A stretch of 64,000 bases of DNA from Sitta carolinensis (lineage: Eukaryota > Chordata > Aves > Passeriformes > Sittidae), in the NCBI GenBank assembly GCA_032173965.1, contig CM063287.1, forward strand, positions 12,157,859-12,221,858, given 5' to 3'. Positions 37,021 through 50,955 of this stretch are shown piece after piece. Made by a program: the position numbers and the translations under genes. The notes under the pieces are model-generated. The model was not told where the DNA came from and made no database searches. It worked only from the letters and a program-made list of their open reading frames with translations. How positions within the stretch are numbered: position 1 is the stretch's first letter; each line of letters begins with the position of its first letter.

Positions 37021-40000
37021 CACAGTAGATAATGACACCACAAGTGTTTTGCAGACAAAGCTGTGGCATGTCCTGTGCCTGGGTTTACCTACTGCTGTTT
37101 TTCTTCATCTTTTAGCAATAATGATTAATTCTTTCCTATTTTCTAAACCCCCAAAGTTCAATCAAGGTCTATTAGTTTATAAACAAACAGGACCACTTTC
37201 ATACTGGTGGTTGAACATAATTGGTTAAAAGAGGAAGAAAGCTAAGTCAAATAATTGACTTTGTCCCAATATGGCAGATTGAGGCTAAGAAAAATATTTA
37301 TGGCTGAATTAGAAGAGAAACTGTGCCTTTTTATTACCATTGTCTATTTTAAAACGTACCCTTGGACATATCAGATGATTCAGAGAATTTTCAAGACAAT
37401 ATGCCTGGTAATCTAAACAAGGCAAATACACCAGACATTCTAGGAACCAGGCAGACAGTACAGCTTTATCCATGTCAGATATTTGTAAGTCACCTTGATA
37501 GACTAGCACATCTTATGACTCTTATGACTTAGAATTTCATACTGTCTCTATGTAAAGCTACTACATCTACAAAATTCTTTTCAAGAACTGATGTTATGAT
37601 GGTGGGGAAAAGAACAGAACCAATTTCCTTTGACTCCAGAAAACCTCTGAAAACTAAAAGGGTTTAGAACTTGGCTTTCTTGAGGGAGAAGAATGGCAGA
37701 TCCTGAGCAATTAGGGATTTGGCAGAGCTATTTCATTTAGTGCCTTGGATCAACTTTGGTACCATCACAATTACTCTGGCTGCACTGACCAAATTACTCC
37801 AACTCTCCCTGACAGCCCAGCCAGAGCAGAGAAACTTTGGAAGAGAAATTTGCACCATTTGCAGCCTACCCCAGTAAGGTGAATGACTGGTAATTTAGGA
37901 CATAATCTCAATACTATCTCAGGTGCTCAGAGAGTACATAAAAAACCCCACAGGCAATACTGTTATACATATCTTGATTTAAATTGTAAGAACTACAGTC
38001 CAGAGATAACCAAGCAATTAAATTCATAGACACCAGTACTCATAAGCAAGAAGAAAGAACTTCCCAGTATATGCCAGCAGTGGCATACTGATGAAATATA
38101 GATATAAAAAAAAAGTTCCCATTATTATAGAAAAAAAGAGGCATCTGTAGCACAGATCAGGCAGTCTTACTGAGCCAAAAACCCCACCATCACTCTTTTT
38201 CAGACCCCAACCTCTCCTAACTTTTCCCCTGCTGTTTCATATCCCCAGTTGCCAATGAACCTCATTAGCTTTCCTGCATGAACCACCTGCTCATCTACCC
38301 ATCCTTGTTAGCACATTGGAAATCATATGGTGGTCTAGAGAGAGGAACTTAGAGGAACAATTCTTTAACTATTTCTGCCAGACCCTTCCACCACCTTGCA
38401 TTCAGGTCATAAACATTGTAAATGGAACTTCTTGAAATATGCCATGTCAAATACCATCTCCAAATAACAGATCAATGAATATTGTTCACTGGCACTTGAA
38501 CCCAGAGCAGTCTGTCACCAATACACAAACACATCCTATAAGCTTCTCAAAAGACTGAAACTGAAGAGCAGGTAGATGAAAACACATGTGCAATAAAGGG
38601 TTTTCCTACCCCCAAAAACTTTTTACTTTGAGTTCTGTGAACAGATCAACTTGTTGGGTTGGGATTTTGTTATGTTTGGGGTTGTTCAGTTTTTATGTAG
38701 GATAAGAAATTGAAATAGCAAACCAGCAATTTAGACTCTTGGAGGATTTCTTGAAGCATTCATCTCCAACCACAGCATAAGTGGTGAAGTTACTCCAAAC
38801 TACACTTACAATCCTCTCATCTCAGGGTCACAAAATACTCTACAAGAATTTAAATACTAAGACAGCCAACATTGCTTTGATAAGGACGAGGAAACACGGA
38901 ATTAACATCTACAGGCAGATGGTTTTAGTATATCTTCCAATTGGAGAAGAACAACAAAAAAAAATCACTATTTTATAGGCAAAAAAAAAATAACTAAAAC
39001 CCAGACATTTCTTTGAAATGCTTACACACACAAAAAAGCAAATTTGCCTTATTTATTTCAAGGGAGGTATGAAATCTAGGTGTCTGAATTCTAAACTATA
39101 CCCACATTTTTGTCTGCTGCATAGTGTTGTCTTCATATTTGGTTCAATTGAGTACTGGCATTCAAGGTTACTTGATTTTGTCTGGGATTCAGGATGTTAG
39201 TAATTTTTTTTTATTAGAATAGGAGTTTGGAAAGTTTCTAAGTAGTTACCTAAAAATCAAAGCCAGTATTTTGCCAGAAAATACTTGTTGAAATATTAAA
39301 CTCTCTAACTTCTACAAAGCATCAGCCTGATTATTAACCATATTTTTCCATTTGACCATCACTGTGTGTGAGCCCAGAAACAGGATTTAGAGCAGGATTA
39401 CTCAGAAAACGCTGTCTATCAGCCTTGTTTTGCTAAGTATGTCATTTCATCACTGGGCAAACAAGCCTTCAGCTTTGCTATTTTGTGTTGTCTTCTAATT
39501 TATCTGTTCAGATTTCAAAAAGCTTGACTAAGAAAACAAACACTTCAGCAGTTAGCCATGTTTCTGCAAACCCAAAATTAAAATCCCAAGGGTCTCTGTT
39601 GATAGATTATCTCGGCTATCATCACAACAACCACCACAGAACAAGCTTCTTGCTCCTTCTGACATTAAAGCATCTACAGAGTTCGAAATTACAGTAATAA
39701 CTTTCATTTACCAAATATCTATACGGAAAGTACACATCTCATAGGTAGTACTACTTGATTACACAGTTCATCTAGCAAAATTCACTTGAGAATCAGCCAA
39801 CCATACTAAAGAATCTAAGCCAAATTACATGCATTTTCAGTCATGCTTGAATAGCCACTACATTAACATAAAATTCACTCCTAATATTAAGCAAGCTGAC
39901 CACTACCTAGTTACCTATCTCCTCTTCTGCCATGAACACAAGTGGGGTGGCCAGTGGAGGCCAAAACAGCCATTTGAGAGAAAAAACCCTCAGCCCAAAA

Positions 40001-40188
40001 GCCTGTGGTATGCTATATACTGGACTTGCTCACACAGTGCTCTCTGCGTGATTCCCAGACCCAGCTAACTGCAAAAGCAGACAAATGGAGTCAGGACCCA
40101 CAGAATCCAAACAGGCTATCGAGCCTTACTGCTGTTGTTTGGTAACAACAAATTGATGGTTTAGCATAGGGTTTTAAACAAGTCTGAC
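37021..40188. other. AT-rich DNA, no gene recognised
   Basis: Open frames are 78 codons or shorter in this stretch. No interspersed repeat or RNA gene recognised. Contains short A8-A10 runs near 38110 and 38955-38990. Confidence 0.6.
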
Positions 40189-40317
40189 AGAGTTCAAGGA
40201 GTGTTTGGACAACACTCCCAGGCAACATGATGTGACTCCTGGGCACGGTCCTGTGCAGGGGCATGAGTTGAACTGGATCCTTGTAGGTCCCCTGAAACTC
40301 AGTAATGTTCTGTGATT
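40189..40317 (+). mobile_element. CR1 LINE, 3'-end fragment
   Basis: AGAGTTCAAGGAGTGTTTGGACAAC, TGTGACTCCTGGGCA and GGATCCTTGTAGGTCCC are in the order found in the 3' untranslated part of avian CR1. The fragment ends in ATGTTCTGTGATT, a variant of the short terminal repeat ATTCTATGATT that marks CR1 3' ends in place of a poly(A) tail. It is heavily 5'-truncated, as most CR1 copies are, and contains no reverse transcriptase. Subfamily not assigned. Confidence 0.85.
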
Positions 40318-41289
40318 ACCAACGCTCCATGTTTAGGCATTAAATTGGGCGAGAAGAAGCACTGCCTTGGCACACAGTACCTCAGCATGAGACATGTCCC
40401 GTTACACAGCCACCACACCCACCTGTGTGGGGGCACCAAACATGAACTGCCAGCATGGTGCACACAAGTTGACCAAATAGACACGGATGGTCTTTGAGTC
40501 CCAGAATCCTTCTGGTACAAAGCAATTGACTGGGTCTAGATCTGGGGTTGACTTCTCATCAGTGCTCCTGCAATTCATAAACTTTGTACTTAGATCAACA
40601 TAAACACACCGACTGCACACACACATATTATCTAACAACTGGTGTTTAAACCTAAGTCTGAATACCAAATAAGTCACTTAATTGGAAGTAATAATGTTGG
40701 AAAAACTTAAGAAAAAAGGCTAAAGGTGACATTCCTTGACCATACACAGTATTTGAGGTACCTTTTTGAGGAGCTTAATGGTAAATTTTACATAACAGAA
40801 CTTCTCTATAAAGAGAACACCAGTTAGTTTCAAGAAAAAAAAATTATCCAAGTTTAAAGAGATAAACATAAGATATTTCAAAACTTAATTATCATATTCT
40901 GTTGTACTTACCTTATGCTGAAACAGACACTTATTTTGTCTATACAGTATTTAGTTTGCTGGAGACAAAAATGTCATCAGTAGTTTTCCAAAATGAACCA
41001 TGTTTATTTGGGTTGGCAGCAGGGAGAGCTTTTTTTTCTGAGTCACATCCATGCCCTGCCACCTGTGGCAAGAAGCTTGTTTTGCAACAGAACAGTGCTA
41101 AATTGTGGATGAGTGCTGGAAAATTTAATTAAAACTCACTTGAAAACCAACACATCGTGTAAGCATCTCAGGAAACCTATAGGTTCATCATTAGATTCAT
41201 TAGCAAGTTTATAAAATCCAAAAACAAAAAATCTGTTCAAATATGCATGAACACACACAGAGAAAGCAGCCACCCCCAGTAATTCAAAT
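40318..41289. other. Unique DNA, no gene recognised
   Basis: No exon or repeat recognised. The segment at 40320-40560 is slightly GC-richer and directly follows the CR1 end, but I could not link it to the element. Confidence 0.55.
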
Positions 41290-41640
41290 TCTCTTGGACC
41301 TCGTGTATTGTGGCGAGGCCCCCAGAGTAAGGCAAACACGAACGACCATCTGTTATTTTTGTCTGCAAAGCAGCGGCTTCCCCCCGATGAATCTTTGATA
41401 GCAGCCAAGCAATGGCAGCAACTGCTGTGGCAGGAACTGACAGCCAGCAGCCCCAGCCTCCATTTCTCTTTTCACTCAACCTGCATGTTAAATGGCTGCT
41501 TCAAACCCAGGAGTAGCTCTTTACATATTAAAACCAAATATGCCTTTTCTGTGCTTTCATTTAAATTACAGCAAATGAAGGGAAGTGTCAGGGAGCAAGC
41601 GAAGGGAAAAAAGAAAGGGGAAAGAATTGGAGAATGAAGA
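41290..41640. other. Possible conserved noncoding element
   Basis: Texture differs from the flanks: balanced composition, no simple repeats, and closely spaced motif-like words such as CATCTGTTATTTTTGTCTG and AAATGGCTGCTTCAAACC. Open frames cross it on both strands (109 codons plus at 41308-41637; 90 and 80 codons minus), with no recognisable protein. I suspect deep conservation from its appearance only. Coding exon, lncRNA exon or nothing at all are alternatives. Confidence 0.2.
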
Positions 41641-44600
41641 ACCCCTCAGGGAGCATTCATGGTGCCAAAGAGATACTCATTTTCAAGCACCATCTGTCAA
41701 GAGCTACTTGGAAGCTTTTTCTCTCTTTATCTTAATACCTCCCCCAGGTTTTACTATCTCACTTGCTATATACCAAGTGGCAAAACCCTCTACCTCTCAC
41801 GGAAAACAGACTGGCCTTCGAGTATCTGAGAGGCAAAAATACTTCTCCAGGAGAGCTTGAGCTATGGTGAAACTCAACATTAAGCTCCACTTAGGTACAT
41901 CTCGGATGCAGGAGACACAGACTGCAACTGACTTGTACGGTTTTAGCACTGCTAAAATACCACTTTGAAGCAAGAGTCTGAGATTTGCCCTGAATGCATA
42001 GATTAGTCTGGCAGCTCAGCTACAGCCCCTATCCCACACAGCTTCTGGGCAGCAGCACTGAACCAACCTCTGTGGTAGGACAGTTGCAAAACAGAGGAAA
42101 TCAACTTAAATGATTGCACCATTGTAACATAGTGACAACTTCCCCATTTTATGTAAATCCATCCATCACCTGAATTGTCACTCACAGCAATTTAGCAGCA
42201 GAGACAAGAGAACGATTCTTAACTCACAGGTAAACAAATAACTTCACAGCTTCACAAGTAGATGTTTGTGTAGAAAACTTACAGCAGAATGCAAGTACAT
42301 ATATTAACGACATATTAGAATTGGTATGCATCTCTAAATCATCTCTGAAAACTCAATGGAGAACATAATAATCATGAGAGATTGCAAGCTGTTGGCCCTC
42401 AGGAATAACGTGTTTACCAGCAGCGATAGGAACGGGAAGTCCAGCATGGTCTAAACCCAGAAATCCAGTATTGACAGAAAGGCTAACTGTGTTAAGAGAG
42501 TGCATTTTGCCAAAAGTTCACGGCTCCTTTCACTTGGTTTCTTCAGTCTTTGATCAGGTCTTTTGAAATGTTTTTACAGGTAGCAACAGGGTCAGACAGA
42601 ACCATCTGCAGATAACAAGCAGATCAACAAATAGTTTCCCATGAAGATATAGTACATATACACAAGTTCTCAAGTTGAATTCTTCCTATGTGCCAGGCAA
42701 GGTCTTAACCACTAGAATACGGTCTTGGAGTAAGATGATAGAATTATTTAACACAATTGGGGTTGACAAAAAAGGATGGTACTCAGGCTTCCAAAAATTT
42801 GAGTCAAAGACAGAGCAGAGCCTGAACTTCCAACCCAGAGCAGTGGCCTAAAGGGGTATGGATATGGAGAGGGGACAAGAGGGGCCATTCTCAGTTACAT
42901 TGTCATTCCAATTCCATCGATGAAGATGCGTGAGAAATAGCATATTTCACTGAAAATTCAAACCTGACATTTCAGAGGTGAGTGAACTTCAACTACCAAC
43001 TACTTTATCATTTCCTAGTTAATCAATTCATTTTCTCAGGCATTACAGACTTGGAGCCCTTTAGAATTCCTAATATACTTTTCATAAAGGATTTATTCCT
43101 CCTGTATATTTGTTGTATATGATGACAACACCAAGAAGTGAGACAACTATTTACTTTGCCCTACTATTCACCTTCTAATTTTCTTAGCTTAGTGAATCAG
43201 AACAACCTGTGAGAATGAGCCAGGATGCCAGGTCAGCAAGCTGCTGAACACAATAATGTAGTACACAGAGTTTTAATCATCAGAATTCTCTTGCTGTCTT
43301 GCAGAATTCTCTGTCTGTGAGATCATGAAGCCCATGGTGATGTATATGCTCTGTGCTGGGGCCCACACAATTCCCAAAGCAGTCAGATGCATAAACAACT
43401 TTCCTTTAGAGCCAGTCCTGAGAAGTGGAGACTGCTTTCCAAAGCAAGTGTTTCTCAGCAATTCTCAAGGTAAAATTGGTTACCTCTTATTTCTAGTGAG
43501 CTACAGAAGAAACCTTCAACTATTTTTAGCAGCAGTGTAATGGCCTAGTCAGTAGTTTGATAAATTGTGGGAAATAGTCAAAATACATAATGCCAATTGG
43601 AAATCAGAAAACACTTGCTATTTCTACTTTTCTATCATCCTATGCACATCACATCAAGTAATTCAATTACTTTCAATTTAATAACAAAATAAATCAAGTA
43701 ACTATTAGGCATTTTTTATTCTAACACCCCACCCATCCTAAATCGTTATTTATAACTCATTTTCTTTATTTTTTTCTGACTCCGCTTACACTCCATTCTG
43801 TATTCCAGTTTTAATATGCTAACTGTACCTCACTCTATGAAACTGATCCAACCTTCATCTCCACTTGCTTTTACTTAGCAGTGGATTATTTTCCTACAAG
43901 GTTTGCGACTGAAGATATAGGAATGTCAGTCTCTCAACTGCTTCTTGAAATAAAAACACCTACTTAGAGGTATTTGACAGAGGGTGTAAAGGAACAAAAC
44001 ATATAAGTGGAATTATCATTCAAATAGAAAGAGACAAGTACACACATACTAGCAATCTCGTTGTGCTGCCACCCAACCACTGTTTTCACTAAAGGGTGTT
44101 GCATTTCAAAGTCTTCAAAGTTGTTCCTGATGCACTCCAGTTTTAAAAGTACCATTAATCTAACATATTGCTATCTCCAAAAGACACAACCAAGGAATCC
44201 AATTATAGTTCGTGTTTGAGAGACTGTCTGGAGAGGATAGATGCTATGGGAACTCAAAGAAAAATTTACATCTTTATGCATGTTTCACCTCCAATATTTT
44301 TCAGTCCTGACATCTTGAGGAAAGTCCTAGCAAAATCTACTAATTATACAGACTGGGTTCAATTTAATTAAAAATATCGTTATTATCACTAACAGCTCAA
44401 ATGAGTTCATATAAACATCTATCCAGATGTGTGCCTATGTATATTTGAGTATGTAATACACATTATATACAGAAACATTTTTCACACAGTACAGCAAGCT
44501 AGACGATAAAAAAAACTATTCAATCACATGCCATCTCTAAAGCACTACATTTCAGAGGAGGTTAGTGATTTTTTCCTTACATTCTGTCTTTCCCAGGTAC

Positions 44601-45340
44601 ATAACTAAGTTTCTCTTTCCTCCTATAAGAACATGGATAAGGCACAGATTTCATCAATACCACAATGAGATATGGGAATCTCAGCTTTTGAGGTTTAATA
44701 AAGACTATCCAATCTGTCCCTGCTTTTGAATCTCTACAAGAAAAACAAGTCTGAAAGAGGATTTGCAAACTATTCATTTAAGAACTGAGTCACAGATCAG
44801 AATTACACTGATACAATTTCCAGTTACTCTAACAGGTTTTTATTCCCCCCAGCATATTTACTTTGCCCCAAAGCACAGAGTCCTAATTTCTAGATTTCAT
44901 TGTGCCATAATAAAATGCATCTTACGTAAGTGCTATTTACAGTAAGCATTCAAGGTTGGACTTCCTGGACTTTCACCTCACTACTGGGATCTGAAATTAG
45001 AAGCAAGATATGCTCTATGTCTGCATCTACTTGCTTGGCTGGTGCACCTTTTTCCAACTTGTCATGTCTCTCCTTAACAACTACACTACTTTTCTGTAGC
45101 TTGAGCATCCTACATTTAGTAGGGAAATCAAGTACTACCCATCAGTTGAGAAATATTTTACCAGAAGTTCAGTTGGTAGCTAATTTCTCAGGTACTAAAA
45201 CAAATAGCCATAAATAAAGTCATCATATATAATCCTAGTATAATTATCTAACTTGGCAACTGGCCAAACTCCTGCATGAAGTACCACACTCACTTATAAA
45301 ACCATTATACTGGTAGGATAGCTTTATATCATCCATTCAA
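41641..45340. other. AT-rich DNA, no gene recognised
   Basis: No supported exon, RNA gene or interspersed repeat. Open frames stay under 95 codons. Confidence 0.6.
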
Positions 45341-45586
45341 CAAGTGACAGAACAAGAGGACGTGGCCTCAAGTTGCATCAGATGAGTTTTTAGATGGGAC
45401 ATGAGGTAATATTTCTTCACCAGAAGAGTTATCAAGCATTGGAACAGGCCCTCCAGGGAAGTGGTAGAATCACCATCCCTGGAAGGGAAAACATGTAGAT
45501 GTGGCACTTAGGGACACGTGTTTGTGATAAGTCAATCATTGGGTTTGATCTTTAAGGTCTTCTTCAATCTAAATTACCCTAAAATT
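45341..45586 (+). mobile_element. CR1 LINE, 3' fragment
   Basis: The order CAAGTGACAGAACAAGAGGACGTGGCC..., TTCTTCACCAGAAGAG, GCATTGGAACAGGCCCTCCAGGG, AGTGGTAGAATCACC, CATCCCTGG and ATCTTTAAGGTCTTCTTCAA follows the 3' end of avian CR1 in the sense direction. The terminal ATTCTATGATT-type repeats are decayed or lost. The coding part is absent through 5' truncation. Together with the other two copies it indicates a bird genome with sparse, old CR1 insertions here. Confidence 0.9.
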
Positions 45587-48500
45587 TAAAAGACATTATT
45601 TACCATGGCAAAAAATTCAGAGTGATTATGGACACATTTTTATACATGTATGAGGTTTCACAAGGATTTCCAGGTTAAAAGTCTCTCAGGAAGTACACAT
45701 TCCTTATTCTCACAATATATTGCAAGGCCCAGGAAGAATCACACCCAGTGAGCTTTAGCAAACGCAAAATTTGTATCATAAACTCCACCATGACAGCAGT
45801 GTGCTGTGCTTCACCTCCACTCCTGTTGCATCATTTTCCAAAGGTATTTTGCTGTGTAAATAGAAAACTGCTGACTGTTGGCATTAGAACAACACAGTCT
45901 CATAATTGAGGTTTCATACATTCCCACCAGTTTCAAATTTAATTGCCAATAGAAGGATACCATAACATTGCCACATACAATACCATCATGTTTTCCTGAA
46001 GTGACACTTGAACCCACTATCAAGTTTCTGTTCTCCCAAAGAAAGAGTCAATTCTAACACAAGACTATAAGTCCACGTGCAGTGGCTCTGTTCTGACCGA
46101 GAGTGTAGCTCTCATTGCCAAAATTCTCTCAGAGTTGCTGCTAGTTCTGGTAGGAAAACCCTCAAGGTTTGTGTATTTGGTTGAAGCAATTACATGTTTT
46201 AGCCATCTCTTATTAATATGCAGAATGATACAACTGACACATAAGCAATGTTTTCACAAAAGAACCAAAAGCGAACCCTGAGAAAAACCTGCCAAGTCTG
46301 TTACAACGTTTCTGCTTGCAGTCCACAAGCTCAGGTGACATCAATGGTCATGGCATCTACTTTTGAATTATCAAACAGCAATCATGAAAAACTGAAGTGG
46401 AAGAAATGGGATGCTTGTTCTCATCTATGGCTACTTTTAACTGGCTATATACATATGTGAAAGGGAAAAAAACTTGTTTCAGTGATAATGCAAACAATAG
46501 CCAATGGTGGCACTTATTACCACTGGCTGCATTAATTTGCCTTGTTCAGCACAATCATCCTTCAAAAGCATGAAGCATTTCTTCAAAACTCACAGACAGA
46601 TGCTGCAAGCCTTCATAAAAAAACCAGTTTTTTACTACTATGAGATTTTACTCACATTAATTTCACAGATAAACTGAAGAAATAAGTGCTTATAGGACTA
46701 GGTTTCATATCAGTGTGTCCAATTTTACATATATTTATATTTATTACATAACTGTGTGTGTATTTAGTCTGTCATTCAGACATACAAATTTAATGCTAAT
46801 GTTCAATATGTATATATAAAACACTTGCTCTACCTACTGCTCAGAAGTAGTCACCTCACAGCCAACCGCAGTGGTTGTTTTAAGGCAGGCAGAACAACAT
46901 GACAAGCTACATGGGTCAGAGAACAGAAGAAAACAACACACAGTTGCTGAAGAAATATTACAGGCTGCGTATAAGTGGCTGAGTACTCATGGATAGCTTT
47001 TCTATGAATTTACATATTGTTTGCCTGTTTCATTCAGAGGTCTGCTAATAACAAGAATTCACTGAATAGTTTAGGCCTACATCAATGAGTTTGATCATCA
47101 CTGCTTTCCTGGAGTGCACCAGCTATGACTGCCTGAATAGTATTTACTTTGGGCTCTACAGTATATTGCATGAAAAGGACAATGCTTTCCCTTACTATGC
47201 CATGGTGAACGCATTAAGTTTCAGTTGATCACTGAAAGATGTGTATAAATAGGTCTGATAAAGGTGCAAAGCATGAAAACAATTCCAGTTTCACATACTA
47301 TTTTATAAGATTAAAACAAGAACAAACACATTTGGACAAACAGAACTAGATAAGCAAAAGTAAATCTGCATAACTAGACAAGCTCCCATCACAATCCCAA
47401 GTGATGGCAGTACCTCACAGCCTGAAAGCTTGAATTTTGAAAAGGCAGATTCACTCATCCCTCATCCCCTGGGCTCGTAGCTTGACCTGAGCCACAACAG
47501 CAGCTTGCCCTCAAAAGCCCATGTGTCAGGACCCAACTCAGAGTGCGGGTGAGCACTCAGGCCCGAGGGTGAGCAGGGCGTGTTCGTGGGAGTGCACAGG
47601 CTGGGGACTGGCAGGCAGAGCACACCGAGCTAGCAGCCCTTCTGAGGCCACCACACACAAAACCTGGCTCCTGCTTCTTCAGCTGAGGCCAATCCTGACA
47701 ATAGTAATTAGAACAAATACAGAAGAGAGAAACAAAAATCCAAGATGACCAAAGGCCTCATACTTGAATGATACTGAAGGTAATGACTGATATGCCTTGA
47801 AAAATTGACATATTCACTTGGAAGACATATTGCTGGATTCAGTTATTTCCCAAAGAGAAGGTCAGAGAGAAATTATAGGAAAGACTAATGACAGTTTGAA
47901 GGAGGGAGGAAGCTTCAGGATGTCAAATAGAAGGTAATGGAGTAGGAAGGCCAACTGACAGTGGCATGGAAGACCAGGAGACAAAAGAGTTTAGTCAAGT
48001 CCAAAAAAACTGAAGAACAGAATACCTGGATGTCTGCCAATATTTGAAATTCTTCTGCTCCCTTTTGACTCCTGGCAAAACATACATATAGGAAGCATGC
48101 ATAAAATTTGATTAACAAAGTGGCTTTGCTAACACAGGGGGGAAATAAAAAAAGTCAAGAAATGAAAATTTAATTTTTAAAATTGGAAGATGACACTGTT
48201 CTGCTCAAGACAGTATTTCCACATCCCTCCCATATAAAACCAAAACGTTTCAACTATGCTTAATACACACTGCAATACCATGTCATGTTCAGGTTTCATG
48301 CAATAGTGAACCATGACCTTGATAGCAGGTTCTTCTCATTCACCATTGTGCCGGAGCTGGCAAGTGTTATTAACTCCATGAAGCTAACAAGGTAATAAAA
48401 AGTGTCTCTGACAAGCAAAGGTGAAAGGAGTTTGGTACCCAGTCTAAGACTGGTGTTCTCTGACAATATTGGACAAATCAAAGACCAGACAAGGTTTTTC

Positions 48501-50955
48501 TAAACAGCCCCTAATGGGTGAAGTTTCAATTTTGAGCACTTTACATGGAACAACTTAGCTAAATGGCTTATTAAAATCTTATTTAGGATTAAAATAAGAG
48601 TTTCTCCTACTCATGTGGAAAAAGAAAGGAACGTCATCTATATTCACAGCCAATATTTTTTTTTCAATTTTAGTATGTATGAGAGATCATAGTTAACTAA
48701 GCAGTTTCGTACAGTTATTTTTCTAGCAATGGAACTGATTTTAACAGCACACTACAAAAAATGAAGGCAACAAAATAGGAGCACCTCATTTCACATTATT
48801 TCTGTAGACAGCACTTCAGCCGGGCAAAAAAGGAATGGTATACATTTTAAGCCATACAAATGACTTGAAAACTGTGGCCCTTATCTGCAAAGTACTGACC
48901 TACGAGCCCAAATCATCACAGAAAGGGCTTTGACCAACTGTTTCACTAAAGCACTTGAATAAAGGGAGTTCGAAATGATTAGAGTTAAGGAAATTAGAGA
49001 TTTCCTTGCTATCTTCAACAATGCAGTCCATGCACCGACAGAAGAACTGCCAAACAGAAGTTCCATGCAACTTCTCACTGCAAGGATACCAGCAAACACG
49101 AACTGATGTTCCTGGCAAAAGCTAAGAGCTACAAACATCTTGGAACTCCAAGCATGTGGATCACCCATAGCTTGAAATCAAAACAACCCTGCTCTAATTT
49201 GCTGCTTGATTTTGGTACAGATATATATAAAATAAAAACCTTGTAATTCAAGCCACAGGTTGTCTCTTCTTCAAAGTCAAGTTTATTCACCTTGGTGACA
49301 TCTAGCATTCTTGAGTCTAAATGTATTTTAACTCTATTTTCCACACATAAATAATAAAACTCAAAAGGATCCCTCAAAACTCAGCAAGGCATTCTGGTGA
49401 TAGCAAACTAGTAACCTAGTCCTAAATACTTGCAGTGCCATCCTACCTCTCCCTTCTTACCAACACAAATGTTTTATTAGCAAAACCTGGAAGTGGACTG
49501 CACTAAATATTATCTCTGTTAATATAAATTTGTGTCACTTAAGCAAAGGCATAATTCCAAATAGATACAGTTACACTAGAACTAAATCACATCTCCTGAT
49601 ACCAGCTGGTTGGCCTGTCATCATCCCTCAGAGAGACAGGTTAAGACATTTTTATCTGGGTAATAAACATTATCTTGTCCCTCACAATTTAACTGATTTC
49701 AGGCCTGAAATAATGTATTTTTCAAAATTATAAAATGTCATGATTTTTTTTCAGTGTTCTAAGAACAGGAAAACAGATATTTTGCTTCAGTATTTAACTT
49801 TCATTCTAATTTTCCATGGCTCAGCTAAGGTGATGCCAAAGTAAAATTACTGAACTTGGAAAGGAAAAATAGAACTGAATAAAGATCTGAAATATAAGAG
49901 TCTGTGAAGCAGGTACTGTTTGACCAATCTTCAGCCAGAGTAGTACACACTGAAATGCAGTATGAACCGGTGCCACATTTAACATAGACTAGCATGCTTC
50001 AGCAAGCTAAGATAAAAGTATTTCTTTTTCCATTCTAAGATCCATCAAAACCCTACCATCAAGAAAATATACTTCGAACTATCATATGACATCTGCTAAA
50101 TACAAGATAGTCTGTACACTTTGTGGTGAGCTTAATGACTCAGAAATATGTTTCAAGTTGCAAAAGAATTAATAGAACACATCTTGCTAATATCAATAAA
50201 AAAATATATTACAGAAATGACAAATAGATCATTTAAAGTTGCAGAAGTAATTTCTGTAGTGACTTGCCTAAACATTAAACAGTCTTTGGGCAAACTAGAA
50301 AATAATAGCTATAATAATAATAGCTGATTTACATGCTGTTGATCTTGAAGCTCTTTTGCAATTACATCCGGCTGCATTTCTGCCATCTTGACATAAAGCA
50401 GTCTGAAGGAATGACTTCTCATTAAAGTCTTACAGCTTCTCTGAAAGGATGTTGCTTTCCTTCACAACATTCTCACTATATTCCAAACTCATGGATTAAG
50501 TGAAACATTATTTTGAACAGGTCCATCATTGCACAGCTCTAATATCAGATTATTTCATCCAAACGCATTCACAGTACAGAAGATCTCTTTAAGCAATGCA
50601 CATGTAAAACTGAAAGTGGATACCACAGCTCTGTCTTAGAGGCTAGCACATGTGTAACCAATGACCTTAAATAATAAAGACTAAAGAAATCTACACTTTT
50701 TTCCCATTTACTGAAAGTAAGATTTGAAGCGCCTATCTCTTGCATATTTTTTTGCCTTATAGAAAACTTGCTAGAGGTAAGCAGTAGCTTGATACAACAG
50801 AGGTCAGGTGAATCCAATTCTAGTCCTATTTCTCCTTGTGGAATCGGTTGCAAAATTCCTACTGACTTGAGCAAGCAGGAGTGGACATCACCTCTTCTGA
50901 TCTGATGTGGAATGGAGTTGATCACAGTCCTGCCATTTCCTGAAAGAAGCATCAA
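45587..50955. other. AT-rich DNA, no gene recognised
   Basis: Includes a mildly GC-richer patch at about 47500-47680 with no recognised family, a short ATA run near 50311-50322, and a 128-codon minus-strand open frame at 50569-50955 whose translation has no domain I recognise. Confidence 0.55.

Noticed and set aside
50569..50955. 128-codon minus-strand open frame
   Set aside because: No recognisable domain, AT-rich surroundings and no sign of splice-bounded exon structure.
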